A stretch of DNA of 64,000 nt. Source: Limosilactobacillus reuteri (GTDB lineage Bacteria; Bacillota; Bacilli; Lactobacillales; Lactobacillaceae). Below are positions 1 to 9,088 of this stretch, piece after piece (within the stretch, counting starts at the first letter, position 1; each line of letters begins with the position of its first letter). The stretch spans positions 186,001 through 250,000 of the forward strand of contig NZ_JAJGTZ010000044.1 of the NCBI RefSeq assembly GCF_020784725.1, written 5' to 3'. Made by a program: the position numbers and the translations under genes. The notes below the pieces were generated by a model. The model was given only the letters and a program-made list of their open reading frames with translations, was not told where the DNA came from and made no database searches.

Positions 1-2397
1 ATTTACCAAGTTTCACGAGTTTTTAAACAAATGAAGATAAAAACTATCTTAGCAGATGATAATCCATTTTCGGTAAGCTTAGAAAATGTTGATCACGGTT
101 GTATTATCCCATTAAAAGTCGAAAGTCTAGTGGATATTATTAATAAGTTTCATCCAGACGCAATTTTACCTACGCTAGGTAATCGGCGAGCTTTTGAACT
201 TACCCAAGAATTGCTAGAAAAGGGAATTATTCGTAAAGAAAATATTAAACTGCTAGGAGTTCCTGAGGCAACTGTTCGTCAAATTAATAGCGCTGTTTTA
301 CTTGAACGAACGCTTCGTCAAATGGAAGCCCCGGTTAAGAAAAGCGTAACGGTTAATAATTACCAGGATGCTTTGGATGAGGCAACTAAACTAGGATATC
401 CAGTTATTATTAGGTCGGTATTACCGAAGAGTAGTAGTACACGTAAAATTGTGCATGATCGAAGTGAATTGGCAAATGCGGTAAAGGTTTGTTTGAGCCA
501 GTCGCGGGCGGAACAAGTAGTAGTTCAGCAAAGTCTTGCCGGCTATAAGGAAATTGAAGTCGTCGTTCAACGTGATAGCTCTGGAACAATGATGATGTTG
601 TCAATGATTGAGGATATGGACCCAATTGGTATCCATGCTGGTGATTCAATTGCCTTCAATCCTGTTCAAACACTTCGCGATCGGCAGATTCAAGACATTC
701 GGGATACGGCTTTTGCTATTACCCGCAAATTAAGAATTGTCGGCACAAATCATATACAGTTTGCCCTAAACCCAAATAGTGATCGTTTTTATGTCATTAA
801 GAGCAGTCCATACTTTGATCGAATTACAGCGTTTGTGGCGCAATCAACTGGTTACCCAATTGCTCAAGTAACAGCACAATTATATGCGGGAAAGCATTTG
901 CGGGACATTGATCTTGGGGAAAATTATGTTCATCATGCAGCTCTTATTGAACCAACGATGGATCATATTGCTGCACGAGTTCCAATATGGGGATTCAGCG
1001 ATTTACCAAAAGCTAGTCGGTTACTTGGAACGGAAAAACGGTCGGTTGGGACGGTTTTTGGTATCGGTCGCAGTACTATTGAAGCGCTTTTCAAAGCTAT
1101 CGAATCCCGTTATCACGAGCCAGCTGACTTTCATCTTGCCGCCCAAAAGCAATTGACTGATGACCAATTAATCGCCAAAATTGTCCATCCAGAAGCAGGA
1201 CGACTTTTTGTATTAATTGAAGCAATGCAGAGAGGGTATTCAGTTAACGAATTAGCAGAGATGACAAAGATTGACCCATTTTATTTTGAACAAATTAATA
1301 AAATGCGGCTGTTGATTCGGGAAATTACTGAGCATCCAAATAAAGAACCGGTTTTACAAAAAGCAAAGAGTTACGGCTTAAGCAATCAACTTATTGCAAG
1401 ACTATGGAAAACTACCCCTGAGCAAGTTTATCAGATGAGTTTAGATCACCAATTGTTGACAAGGTACAAGGAAATCGAACCATCAGCCGGAGAGTTTGAT
1501 CAACATACTTATAGTTTTTACTCTGCCTATGAAGAAGAAAATGAAATTAGTCGAACTTCCCAACCGAGTGCCCTTGTAATTGGCACCGGGGGACTACGAT
1601 TAGGATTAAGTAATTCTGGTGATTACTTTGTTGCTATGATATTAAAAGAGCTTCATAATGAGGGCTTTAATAATGTCATTGTAAATTCGAATCCTAGTTC
1701 AGTTACCTTTAATCCAGAGTTAGCTGAAAAACGCTATGTTGAGCCAGTAACGATTGAAAATATTTTGCAGATATTACGGATAGAGCAACCCCAGTATTTG
1801 TTTATTCCTGCTAGTTATAGTAAATTATTGACATCATTGCAGAATTATGACTTAGATGTAAAAATCATCGTAATTCCAGATGAATTACCAACTACTGCTG
1901 CTAGTAGCGATAGGCAACGTTACTCCTTCAATTATGTCTATGATGGTAATTATGCTTATCCATTAGGGACAATGACTGATCTTTTTTCGCCAATTGCATT
2001 AAACTATCAATCTACCGCTTTACGCTACCCAGCTGATCTTTCTTCATCAACTTACCAAAATCTCAATGATCAGGCTAGTGTTGCTGTATTAAAGATGGAA
2101 CAGTCAGGGTTATACCAAGTGATTTTTGAAGAGAATGATGGGGAGTTTAATTTAATTAAAGTTCAACCATTGTCAATGCCAGAAGTGGCCTTTTTATCAA
2201 AAGCCCTTCATATTAGCTTACCAGGAATTTTTACTCAATTATTCACTGGTAAATTCGATAAAATGCTGGAGCCCAAACCGGTATCAGGGATTGTTAATTA
2301 TCGTGCAACTTTCCCGTTTAAGGCGTTGCGAGTTAAGGGTGGAATTCCTGCCCGTAACCGAGTTATTGGTGCTCAGATGCAATTTTTAGGAGAATAA
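1..2397 (+). CDS. Degenerate carbamoyl-phosphate synthase large-subunit paralogue (5' end cut by window edge)
   Basis: The product resembles CarB, the ATP-grasp subunit that makes carbamoyl phosphate, but is eroded. The reading frame is open to base 1. The residues before the first Met (position 31) fit the CarB pre-ATP-grasp fold and no ribosome-binding site precedes that Met, so the true start lies outside the window. Clear CarB-like stretches are LPTLG near residue 46, GYKEIEVVVQRD near 170, DPIGIHAGDSI near 196 and YSFYSAYEEENE near 490. The nucleotide-binding Gly-rich loop is replaced by an SSST-type stretch, and the usual E-x-N metal ligands are replaced by KSSP. The second half keeps a GTGGLRLG pre-ATP-grasp segment followed by a shortened, barely recognisable ATP-grasp. 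The C-terminal allosteric domain is absent: about 800 aa against roughly 1060 for CarB. Catalysis looks unlikely. A structural or regulatory role, or decay, is inferred. Confidence 0.8.
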   Translation: MYQVSRVFKQMKIKTILADDNPFSVSLENVDHGCIIPLKVESLVDIINKFHPDAILPTLGNRRAFELTQELLEKGIIRKENIKLLGVPEATVRQINSAVLLERTLRQMEAPVKKSVTVNNYQDALDEATKLGYPVIIRSVLPKSSSTRKIVHDRSELANAVKVCLSQSRAEQVVVQQSLAGYKEIEVVVQRDSSGTMMMLSMIEDMDPIGIHAGDSIAFNPVQTLRDRQIQDIRDTAFAITRKLRIVGTNHIQFALNPNSDRFYVIKSSPYFDRITAFVAQSTGYPIAQVTAQLYAGKHLRDIDLGENYVHHAALIEPTMDHIAARVPIWGFSDLPKASRLLGTEKRSVGTVFGIGRSTIEALFKAIESRYHEPADFHLAAQKQLTDDQLIAKIVHPEAGRLFVLIEAMQRGYSVNELAEMTKIDPFYFEQINKMRLLIREITEHPNKEPVLQKAKSYGLSNQLIARLWKTTPEQVYQMSLDHQLLTRYKEIEPSAGEFDQHTYSFYSAYEEENEISRTSQPSALVIGTGGLRLGLSNSGDYFVAMILKELHNEGFNNVIVNSNPSSVTFNPELAEKRYVEPVTIENILQILRIEQPQYLFIPASYSKLLTSLQNYDLDVKIIVIPDELPTTAASSDRQRYSFNYVYDGNYAYPLGTMTDLFSPIALNYQSTALRYPADLSSSTYQNLNDQASVAVLKMEQSGLYQVIFEENDGEFNLIKVQPLSMPEVAFLSKALHISLPGIFTQLFTGKFDKMLEPKPVSGIVNYRATFPFKALRVKGGIPARNRVIGAQMQFLGE

Positions 2398-2407
2398 TTT
2401 AGCAATA

Positions 2408-2446
2408 TAAAAAACTTCAACCCGGTGTCTTGGGCTGAAGTTTTTT
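2408..2446. terminator. Bidirectional intrinsic terminator
   Basis: A hairpin with arms AAAACTTCA-CCC and GGG-TGAAGTTTT is flanked by A and T runs. It lies between the convergent CarB-like and rqcH genes and can serve both. Confidence 0.85.
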
Positions 2447-4127
2447 AGTTAGACAGTTTTTTGGGAGTTACATAGAGTGTTTTCTGACCTGTAAAAATAA
2501 CAAATCCAGGTTTAGCTCCGTTTGGCTTATGAAGTCGCTTGACAGGGAGATAATCAACAGGCACGTTATCGGAATCGCGACCTTTAGAGAAGTATGCTGC
2601 TAATTGTGCGGCTTCCAGAATCGTGTCTTCAGATGGGTTTGTTGAGCGGATTACTACATGGGAACCGGGAATGTCTTTAACATGCAACCAAATTTCATTT
2701 TTATTGGCGATCTTAAAGCTAAGACGGTCATTTTGCAGGTTGTTTTTACCTACTAAAACTGTAGTACCATCACTAGTATGAAATTCTTCTGGAGCACTTA
2801 CCTTAACTTTTCGTTGCTTTTTCCCACTTTTCTTCTTTTTAATATAACCTTGCTCTTGTAATTCTAGTTTAATCTCTTGAATGTCAGCAGGAGCAGCTAA
2901 TTTAATCTGATTTTCAATGTTTTCAAAGTATTTGATTTCATCATTTGTCAGTTTTAGCTGTTCCTTTACATATTCGACAGAGGTTTTAAGCTTATTATAC
3001 TTAGTGAAGTACTTTTGGGCATTACGTGATGGTGAAAGTTCGGGGGCAAGTTTGATTTTTAGTGGTCTATTATCATCATAAAAGTTAGGAAGTTCGATTT
3101 CTTTCATTCCTGGAGTTAATTTACTAAGATAGGTAGTAAGGATCTCACCACAAATGCGGTACTGATCTGCAGTTGCTGCATCTTGTAGTTGTTGTTGCAG
3201 TTTTTTTACTTTTCGCCGGTCTTTTTTCAGCTCATTCTTCAATACCTTTAATACTTGCCCAGCTAATTCTTTAGAACGATCCTGCTCTGCCTTATTAGCA
3301 TAGAAGGCATCGAGAAGGGCAGAGAGAGAGTCAAAATGTTGCAATTCACCATCAATATTTAATGGAGGAAATGCAGCGAATTGAGTTTTTCCATTAGGAA
3401 GTGTGATTAATACTGGCTCTGGATTTTCAAAGTGCTTAAGAAAGTGCTGATAGGTAGTTGGTAAATTATCACTTGGCAGTAATTCTGCAGCTAATTCCCG
3501 TGCGGAGTCCTTACCAAATCCTTGATACTGTTGCTGTAATTGGTGACTTAATTCTACTTGGTCATTGGTTTGCCTTGCAAGATCAGAGTAGATTTGGTTT
3601 GGTAAGTAAGGGTTAACTTTATCTTGCTTTGGTGGCATGACAAAGGTTGCACCTGGCAATAACAAGCGAACCCGGTTTTGGTCTGAGCCAACATGCTTAA
3701 TAGTATCAATGATTTTGGCCGTCTTAAGATTAATAAGTGAGATATTACTATGCCGGGCCATAATCTCACTCACAAGGACTAGTTGTTGACTATCGCCTAA
3801 TTCATCACGAGTGTCAAATGTAATTTTGATAATCCGATCATTATCAATTTGTTCAATTTTATTAACGATTGCACCTTCAAGGTATTTCCGCATCGTCATT
3901 GTAAAATTAGTCGGAACTGCTGGATTTTTGTATGGAATCTCAGTAATTTGGATTCGTGGATATGTTGGATTAGCAGAAATAAGCAATGGATAATTGTGTC
4001 GGTGAGCCCGGATAGTAATAATCAATTCTGCAGGATAAGGTTGACTAACTTTGGCTACCCGACCAGTAGTTAATTTTTGATCTAGCTCATGGACAATTGC
4101 ATGAGTAAACAAGCCGTCAAAAGACAT
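2445..4127 (-). CDS. rqcH: RqcH, ribosome quality control NFACT protein (older name: fibronectin-binding protein A)
   Basis: RqcH binds stalled 50S subunits carrying peptidyl-tRNA and recruits tRNA-Ala to add C-terminal alanine tails that mark the nascent chain for degradation. The 560-aa protein has the expected layout: NFACT-N domain (residues 1 to about 250), a central coiled coil (about 275-430) and a C-terminal NFACT-R domain with WLHVKDIPGSHV. The Asp97-Arg98 pair known to be needed for Ala tailing is present exactly as D97-R98. The ATG follows an AGGAGG ribosome-binding site. It is a single-gene unit converging on the CarB-like gene. The fibronectin-binding name is historical, and no secretion signal is visible. 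Confidence 0.93.
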   Translation of the reverse strand: MSFDGLFTHAIVHELDQKLTTGRVAKVSQPYPAELIITIRAHRHNYPLLISANPTYPRIQITEIPYKNPAVPTNFTMTMRKYLEGAIVNKIEQIDNDRIIKITFDTRDELGDSQQLVLVSEIMARHSNISLINLKTAKIIDTIKHVGSDQNRVRLLLPGATFVMPPKQDKVNPYLPNQIYSDLARQTNDQVELSHQLQQQYQGFGKDSARELAAELLPSDNLPTTYQHFLKHFENPEPVLITLPNGKTQFAAFPPLNIDGELQHFDSLSALLDAFYANKAEQDRSKELAGQVLKVLKNELKKDRRKVKKLQQQLQDAATADQYRICGEILTTYLSKLTPGMKEIELPNFYDDNRPLKIKLAPELSPSRNAQKYFTKYNKLKTSVEYVKEQLKLTNDEIKYFENIENQIKLAAPADIQEIKLELQEQGYIKKKKSGKKQRKVKVSAPEEFHTSDGTTVLVGKNNLQNDRLSFKIANKNEIWLHVKDIPGSHVVIRSTNPSEDTILEAAQLAAYFSKGRDSDNVPVDYLPVKRLHKPNGAKPGFVIFTGQKTLYVTPKKLSN

Positions 4128-4344
4128 TAGTGTAGCCTCCTAAATATTATAATTACAAACGAAAATAGCACTATTAATTATACAGTTTTACATCATTAAT
4201 GGAAAGTAATGATACTTTAGTGGACATATTTTTGGTTGGTTTAGGGCCGTCAATGTGGTATGCTTTTTGTATTATGTGGGTGAAATCCGCGTAAAAACGC
4301 AATTATTTTTAATTTATATAAATTTAGAACATGGAGTTGATAAG

Positions 4345-5223
4345 ATGAAAATTGCTGTTGTTACTGACAGCACTGCCTACCTTTCTCCTGAAGAGGCGGC
4401 GGCTAATAATATTCATGTTGTCCCAATCCCAGTGACATTGGATGGTCAAACATACCGTGAAGGTGTCGATATTTCCACCAGTGATTTTTATGAAAAGATG
4501 GCAAATTCAAGCTCTTTTCCAACGACTTCTCAAACGCCAATCGGTCAATTGATGGAAGTTTACCAAGGATTAGCCGATGATGGGTATGATGCTGTGATTA
4601 GCATTCATTTAACACGGGCTATTACAGGATATTTGGATACTGTTGAGCAACTTGCTGAACAGATGAAAGATACAATTAAGATTGTGCCAATTGATTCCCA
4701 TCTAACAGTTAAAATGATGGGATACTTAGCCTTAGAAGCAGCTAAATTAGCCAGTGAAGGCGATGATTTAGATGACATTGTTAAAAAGGTAAAAGAATAT
4801 CGTGATACCTTTAATAATGTATTTGTGGTTGATGACTTGCAAAACCTTGTTCGCGGTGGTCGTTTATCAAACGCCTCTGCATTTGTAGGTTCAATTTTAA
4901 AAATCAAACCCCTCTTGACTATGCATACTCCAACGCATGCCATTGAAGCGTTTGAAAAAGTGCGGTCAATGAAAAAGGCAAAACTTCGCTGTGAGCAAAT
5001 CTTTGATGAGGATATTGCCAAACTTGACTATCCAGTTAGAGCAATGGTTATTCATGCCAATGTTCCAGAAGAAGGCCAAAAGTGGCTTGATAAACTTCAA
5101 GCAGATCATCCTGATATTTCTTTTGAATTGAGTTACTTTGGTCCGGTAATTGGTTCCCACTTAGGACAAGGGGCTCTGGCCTTAGCATGGATGCAAGACA
5201 CAGCAAAGAAGCCTTTAGCATGA
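4345..5223 (+). CDS. DegV family fatty-acid-binding protein
   Basis: DegV proteins are cytoplasmic fatty-acid carriers; the FakB members present fatty acids to the kinase FakA. At 292 aa this has normal family length, with an N-terminal VVTDSTAYLSPEEA stretch, a TSQTPIGQ motif near residue 62 and a VVDDLQNLVRGGRLS segment near 158 typical of the family. The chosen ATG has GGAG seven bases upstream. An in-frame extension of 30 residues lacks a ribosome-binding site and does not look like DegV. The stop overlaps the start of the next membrane-protein gene (ATGA), so the two are co-transcribed. FakB function is inferred from the family. Confidence 0.9.
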   Translation: MKIAVVTDSTAYLSPEEAAANNIHVVPIPVTLDGQTYREGVDISTSDFYEKMANSSSFPTTSQTPIGQLMEVYQGLADDGYDAVISIHLTRAITGYLDTVEQLAEQMKDTIKIVPIDSHLTVKMMGYLALEAAKLASEGDDLDDIVKKVKEYRDTFNNVFVVDDLQNLVRGGRLSNASAFVGSILKIKPLLTMHTPTHAIEAFEKVRSMKKAKLRCEQIFDEDIAKLDYPVRAMVIHANVPEEGQKWLDKLQADHPDISFELSYFGPVIGSHLGQGALALAWMQDTAKKPLA

Positions 5224-5864
5224 AAAAACAAATCTTAATTAAAACCCTTTTAGCAATTGCTGCTGGTATTTTGATGATATTAATATCATTTACTGGCTTT
5301 CAAACTATTTTACCGACCGGTGAGGCGTTTATGCCTTTAGCTGGCGTGATTGCAGTGGGAATAGCAGTTGCATTAGGAATTAATATTGCATTTATCGTGA
5401 CGCTGGTTAGTGCCATAATCATGATTGTCTTAGGAACTGCCGACTGGGTAATATTAGTCGATTTTATTGTTATTTTGATTGTGGTTGGCTTGATTTTACG
5501 CAAACAGGTTCCGTTATCTATTGATCTCAATCATTCACAATTATTATGGCTTGCTATTTTTACCGGTCTAGTTCAATTATTCTTTATCTCAATCTTTTAT
5601 GGGCTAATTGGATTAGTCCTAACGGGGACGCCAACAGGTGGATTAACATTTGTTCAACTAATTATTCCTAACGCATTACTGACAGGATTATTGTATGGTT
5701 TCCTAGTAGCGCCGATCTCATTGATTTGTCGGTGGATAGCGCGAAAAGCATTGCATATTGATAATAATCATCATAATGATTCAGGTAACTCTGCAGGCGA
5801 TAAGCAGGGCGGTTCGATTATTGTCGATTTAAGAAGTGCTAAAAATAAAAAAGATGATAAGTAA
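5220..5864 (+). CDS. Integral membrane protein, about six transmembrane helices, function unknown
   Basis: I do not recognise the family firmly. The 214-aa product has hydrophobic segments at about residues 6-27, 38-55, 56-73, 75-92, 108-133 and 145-170, then a short hydrophilic tail rich in His, Asn, Gly and Lys (NNHHND near 180). The layout resembles substrate-binding S components of ECF transporters, but no diagnostic motif is visible, so this is only a suggestion. The start codon ATG overlaps the degV stop codon, so translational coupling with degV is likely. A strong hairpin follows the stop. Confidence 0.7.
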   Translation: MKKQILIKTLLAIAAGILMILISFTGFQTILPTGEAFMPLAGVIAVGIAVALGINIAFIVTLVSAIIMIVLGTADWVILVDFIVILIVVGLILRKQVPLSIDLNHSQLLWLAIFTGLVQLFFISIFYGLIGLVLTGTPTGGLTFVQLIIPNALLTGLLYGFLVAPISLICRWIARKALHIDNNHHNDSGNSAGDKQGGSIIVDLRSAKNKKDDK

Positions 5865-5866
5865 GC

Positions 5867-5911
5867 AAAATGCCATGGAAAAAACATTCGTGTTTCTTCC
5901 ATGGCATTTAC
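5867..5911. terminator. Bidirectional hairpin terminator
   Basis: Arms AAATGCCATGGAA and TTCCATGGCATTT are perfectly complementary around a short AT-rich loop. The hairpin sits between the convergent membrane-protein and HD-domain genes. Confidence 0.8.
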
Positions 5912-5927
5912 TATTTCTATAAACAAT

Positions 5928-6587
5928 TTACATCTTTGCGTCCCATTCGGCATGAAACTCGTCAAGAAAGTCGAGCATTACTTGTTGACGGTGATTGGCA
6001 ATTTTTTTGGCAGTTTCAGTGTTCATCATGTCTTTTAGATGTAAGAGCTTTTCATCAAAGTGATTAATGATAGTTTCATTTGCTAAATTACGATACTCTT
6101 CCCGGGACATGTTATGACGAGGCTTAATAGCTGGATCGTATATTTTCTCATGATGGGCGCCTCCATAATAGATTGCCCGAGTAATGCCAATTGCGCCGAT
6201 TGCATCTAACCAGTCGGCATCGCGTACTATTTGTCCAATGATGGAGAGTTTGACTTCCTCTTTGTCTAATGTATGAGCAAAAGAAATATTGTTGATGACA
6301 TCCATAATTATTTCGACCTGTTCATCACTAAAGTCAATTTGCTTTAAGTAATCAACTAATTCTTGTTTAGCTGCCTCAACGTTGTCAACTAATTTCTCAT
6401 CAATTGTATCGTGAAGGTAGGCCGCCACAATTGGCAGAAATGGGTCAACTTTTTCGCCCAGAGATAACCGTTTACTCATTTTTACTACGCGGTTAATATG
6501 GTCCATCCCATGCCCAGTCTTGTCCTGACCTAATTTTTGAATGGTGTACTCTTTAATGGCAGTTAATTGTTCCGCTTGTTTCATCAT
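5928..6587 (-). CDS. HD-domain metal-dependent phosphohydrolase (YpgQ/YedJ-like)
   Basis: The 219-aa protein carries the HD signature: a first His in GHGMDHINRV (about residue 27), the HD doublet in AAYLHDTIDE (about 58) and a downstream Asp in IVRDADWLDAIGA (about 120), typical of small HD hydrolases that act on nucleotides. Substrate is unknown. The start used is the ATGATG preceded by AGAGG. An in-frame upstream extension of 38 residues overlaps the divergent glycosyltransferase gene and looks non-coding. Confidence 0.87.
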   Translation of the reverse strand: MMKQAEQLTAIKEYTIQKLGQDKTGHGMDHINRVVKMSKRLSLGEKVDPFLPIVAAYLHDTIDEKLVDNVEAAKQELVDYLKQIDFSDEQVEIIMDVINNISFAHTLDKEEVKLSIIGQIVRDADWLDAIGAIGITRAIYYGGAHHEKIYDPAIKPRHNMSREEYRNLANETIINHFDEKLLHLKDMMNTETAKKIANHRQQVMLDFLDEFHAEWDAKM

Positions 6588-6682
6588 AAAACCTCTATTC
6601 TTGATTGGTTCTTTAATTATTAAATACTGAATCGCAATCCACGTCAACGTTTTGTAAAATAAGATGTGAGGGGTGGAATGAA

Positions 6683-7531
6683 ATGAATTTATTATTTTCA
6701 ATTAACGACAAATTTGTTACGCAATTAGCAACCGTTTTATTATCAATTAAGTTAAATACCCAAGCACAAGAATTTAACGTATATGTCTTACAAAAGGACA
6801 AATTGAAACGAACCGAAGACTTGGAAAGAGTTTGTAAGCAATTAGGAATGAATTATTTTCCGATCAAAGTTAATGATCAATTATTTAGCAAAGCACCAGT
6901 TACAGACCGCTACCCGACAACAATTTATTATCGTTTACTAGCACACCGTCTTTTACCTCAAGATTTGCATAAAATTTTATACTTGGATGCTGATGTTTTG
7001 TGTATTAATGATCTTTCAAGTCTGTATGAGACTTCATTAGACGGCTACCTATATGCTTCTGCCATCCATACAAACCTTACAAATACGACAGAGGTTATTA
7101 ATAAGATTCGTCTACAAAACTTTGATACTGACGGGTATTATAATTCTGGCGTTCTCTTGATGAACCTTGATATTATCCGTAAAAAAGTAAAGGATACGGA
7201 CATTTTTAACTACATCCGTACCCATACGCTCTTACTACCTGATCAAGATGTCTTAAATGCCTTGTATGGACGCTATATTAAATCTGTTCCTGATCAGTTA
7301 TATAATTTTGATACTCGTAAAGGCGGTATTTACGAAACGATTTCCTTTGGCGAATGGACAACCGATTGGGTAATGCGTAATACTGTGATTCTTCATTACT
7401 GCGGCCGAGACAAGCCCTGGCTACCAACTAAAAATAGTGGACGCTACACTGCTTTATATAAAAACTACTTTCAAATGACTAACAAGCTTATTAGCACAGC
7501 GTTATCACTTTCCCCAGAGGAAGCTGATTAA
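6683..7531 (+). CDS. Glycosyltransferase family 8 protein (GspA-like)
   Basis: Family GT8 enzymes are retaining, Mn-dependent sugar transferases. The 282-aa protein has the N-terminal fold start (NLLFSINDKF), the metal-binding D-x-D motif in ILYLDADVLC near residue 97, a YYNSGVLLMNLD segment near 152 and the C-terminal ILHYCGRDKPW near 237 that coordinates metal in this family. It is similar in length to B. subtilis GspA. The sugar and acceptor cannot be read from sequence. The 3' end overlaps the convergent hydrolase gene by 27 bp, so there is no terminator between them. Confidence 0.88.
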   Translation: MNLLFSINDKFVTQLATVLLSIKLNTQAQEFNVYVLQKDKLKRTEDLERVCKQLGMNYFPIKVNDQLFSKAPVTDRYPTTIYYRLLAHRLLPQDLHKILYLDADVLCINDLSSLYETSLDGYLYASAIHTNLTNTTEVINKIRLQNFDTDGYYNSGVLLMNLDIIRKKVKDTDIFNYIRTHTLLLPDQDVLNALYGRYIKSVPDQLYNFDTRKGGIYETISFGEWTTDWVMRNTVILHYCGRDKPWLPTKNSGRYTALYKNYFQMTNKLISTALSLSPEEAD

Positions 7532-8350
7532 GATTTTATTGACTTGGGGGTTATGATGAAGTAATTCGTGTTTAGCATTTGGACCAGTAATCTTAACTTC
7601 GCGGTATGAACGTGCGCGATTATTAATGAGGTACTTAAGCGAAAGACAGGAAGCGTTTGAAACTTGGCTATCATTGCCATCTTTTAAGTCACCGTAAATA
7701 TTCAATAATTTAATTTGCCGTGGGTAACGATGACGTAATGGAAGTAACTTTTGATAGGAATCATTCATTGCGGAAGGTTTTCCCGTCTTTTTATTCACTG
7801 TTAGATTAGCAGGTTCATTCCAGCCAATTGCACCATCGAATGTTCCAGCCATCGCAACCTGTTTTTGAATTTGTGGAAGGTTATGGTTTCCGGCATTAGC
7901 AAGGAGAAAATACATAACTGCCATGTTTCCCATGGAGTGTGCTTCAATATTTACCTTTTTAAAATGATATTTAGCTTGTAGTTCTTCAAGAACGTTCTTA
8001 ACCCATTGTCCTTGTAATTCATAATTTGTACTATGGTTGTCATTGAAATTGACCATTACGAGCGGATTGACAGCGTTATGAGGGATATCTCCTTTAAGAG
8101 TAACGGTTCCATCACCAGCAACATCTGCGGTGATAACTGTTTTTGACACGCCTGCTTTCACAAATCCGTTTACCATATATTCTTCTGCATGGGCACCGCT
8201 TCCGTAGCCATGGAAAAAGAGAGTGGGGGTAGTAGAATGAATATATTTATTGGAAAGGTCTGCGTGAATTGGCTTTGCTGCTAGTCCATAAATAAATGTT
8301 AGAAAAAGTGCAGTAAATATTGTTAAAGTAAATTTAATAAATTTGGTCAT
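7505..8350 (-). CDS. Secreted alpha/beta hydrolase, DUF915 family
   Basis: The 281-aa protein begins with a lysine start and a hydrophobic signal segment (residues 5-25) ending near AKPIHAD, so it is probably exported. The fold shows an early FFHGYGSG oxyanion-loop sequence, the nucleophile elbow EAHSMGN near residue 138 (Ala in place of the first Gly), a late Asp in NIYGDLKDG and a His in KHELLHHN. DUF915 proteins are common in lactobacilli and their substrates are not established. A second paralogue lies at 35846-36709. The gene converges on the GT8 gene and overlaps it. Confidence 0.87.
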   Translation of the reverse strand: MTKFIKFTLTIFTALFLTFIYGLAAKPIHADLSNKYIHSTTPTLFFHGYGSGAHAEEYMVNGFVKAGVSKTVITADVAGDGTVTLKGDIPHNAVNPLVMVNFNDNHSTNYELQGQWVKNVLEELQAKYHFKKVNIEAHSMGNMAVMYFLLANAGNHNLPQIQKQVAMAGTFDGAIGWNEPANLTVNKKTGKPSAMNDSYQKLLPLRHRYPRQIKLLNIYGDLKDGNDSQVSNASCLSLKYLINNRARSYREVKITGPNAKHELLHHNPQVNKILISFLWGK

Positions 8351-8509
8351 ATAAAAACCTTCTTTTTCTTTTTAGTGCTATCATAGCATATTGAAGGGGT
8401 AACTTTTAATAGTTAACAGTTGTATTTAAAACGTAAAGTATGTTACAGTATTAGGGTTGTTTAACGAATAACACATCTAATTAATGTAATGAGAAGGGAA
8501 GGTAATACG

Positions 8510-9034
8510 ATGCAAATCAAACAAGCCAAAATGGATGATTTAAATCAAATTATGGAAATTCTGCGAGATGGTCGGAACCAATTAGCCGAACAAGGGATCG
8601 ATCAATGGCAAGGAGATTACCCGAACGAAGAACATATCAAAGAAGATATTGAAAAAGGATTTGCATACCTTGTACAATCACAAGATGATGAAACTGTTGG
8701 TGCATTATCAATTGTTGAAGCACCAGATCACTCATATGATGAACTTGACGGTGATTGGTTAATTGACACTGATCGTTATGTTGTTATTCACCGGGTGGCA
8801 ATTCACTCCAATCATGCTGGAAAAGGATATGCCTCAGCATTATTCACTAGTGTAATTGATTACATTAAGAATAATCGGAAGGATATTAAGACTATTCGGA
8901 TCGATACTCATGAAGACAACAAGATCATGCAACATTTGATCGACAAAAATGGCTTTACTAAAGTTGGTGAACTTCACGGGGTTTACCGTCCAGAAGAAAA
9001 TTCATATGTTTACGCCTTATTAACAGGTAATTAA
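8510..9034 (+). CDS. GNAT family N-acetyltransferase
   Basis: The 174-aa protein fits the Gcn5-related acetyltransferase fold. It has an N-terminal IKQAKMDDLNQIMEI strand-helix, a central VIHRVAIHSNHAGKGYASAL stretch holding the acetyl-CoA pyrophosphate loop (HAGKGYA), then IRIDTHEDNKIMQHLIDKNGF, the usual asparagine/helix region. The acceptor substrate is unknown. The chosen ATG follows a GGGAAGG ribosome-binding site; a start 21 bases earlier lacks one. Monocistronic, closed by a terminator. Confidence 0.88.
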   Translation: MQIKQAKMDDLNQIMEILRDGRNQLAEQGIDQWQGDYPNEEHIKEDIEKGFAYLVQSQDDETVGALSIVEAPDHSYDELDGDWLIDTDRYVVIHRVAIHSNHAGKGYASALFTSVIDYIKNNRKDIKTIRIDTHEDNKIMQHLIDKNGFTKVGELHGVYRPEENSYVYALLTGN

Positions 9035-9041
9035 ACACTAA

Positions 9042-9080
9042 AATAGCGGGAGACTAGGGATTCCTAATCTCTCGCTATTC
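9042..9080. terminator. Bidirectional intrinsic terminator
   Basis: An imperfect long stem with outer arms AATAGCG and CGCTATT and inner GAGA/TCTC and AGG/CCT pairs is followed by a T-rich stretch. It lies between the convergent GNAT and UPF0210 genes. Confidence 0.8.
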
Positions 9081-9088
9081 TTTTAAAA

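Noticed and set aside
4255..4344. N-terminal extension of the DegV protein
   Set aside because: No ribosome-binding site and no similarity to DegV; the ATG at 4345 has a proper site.
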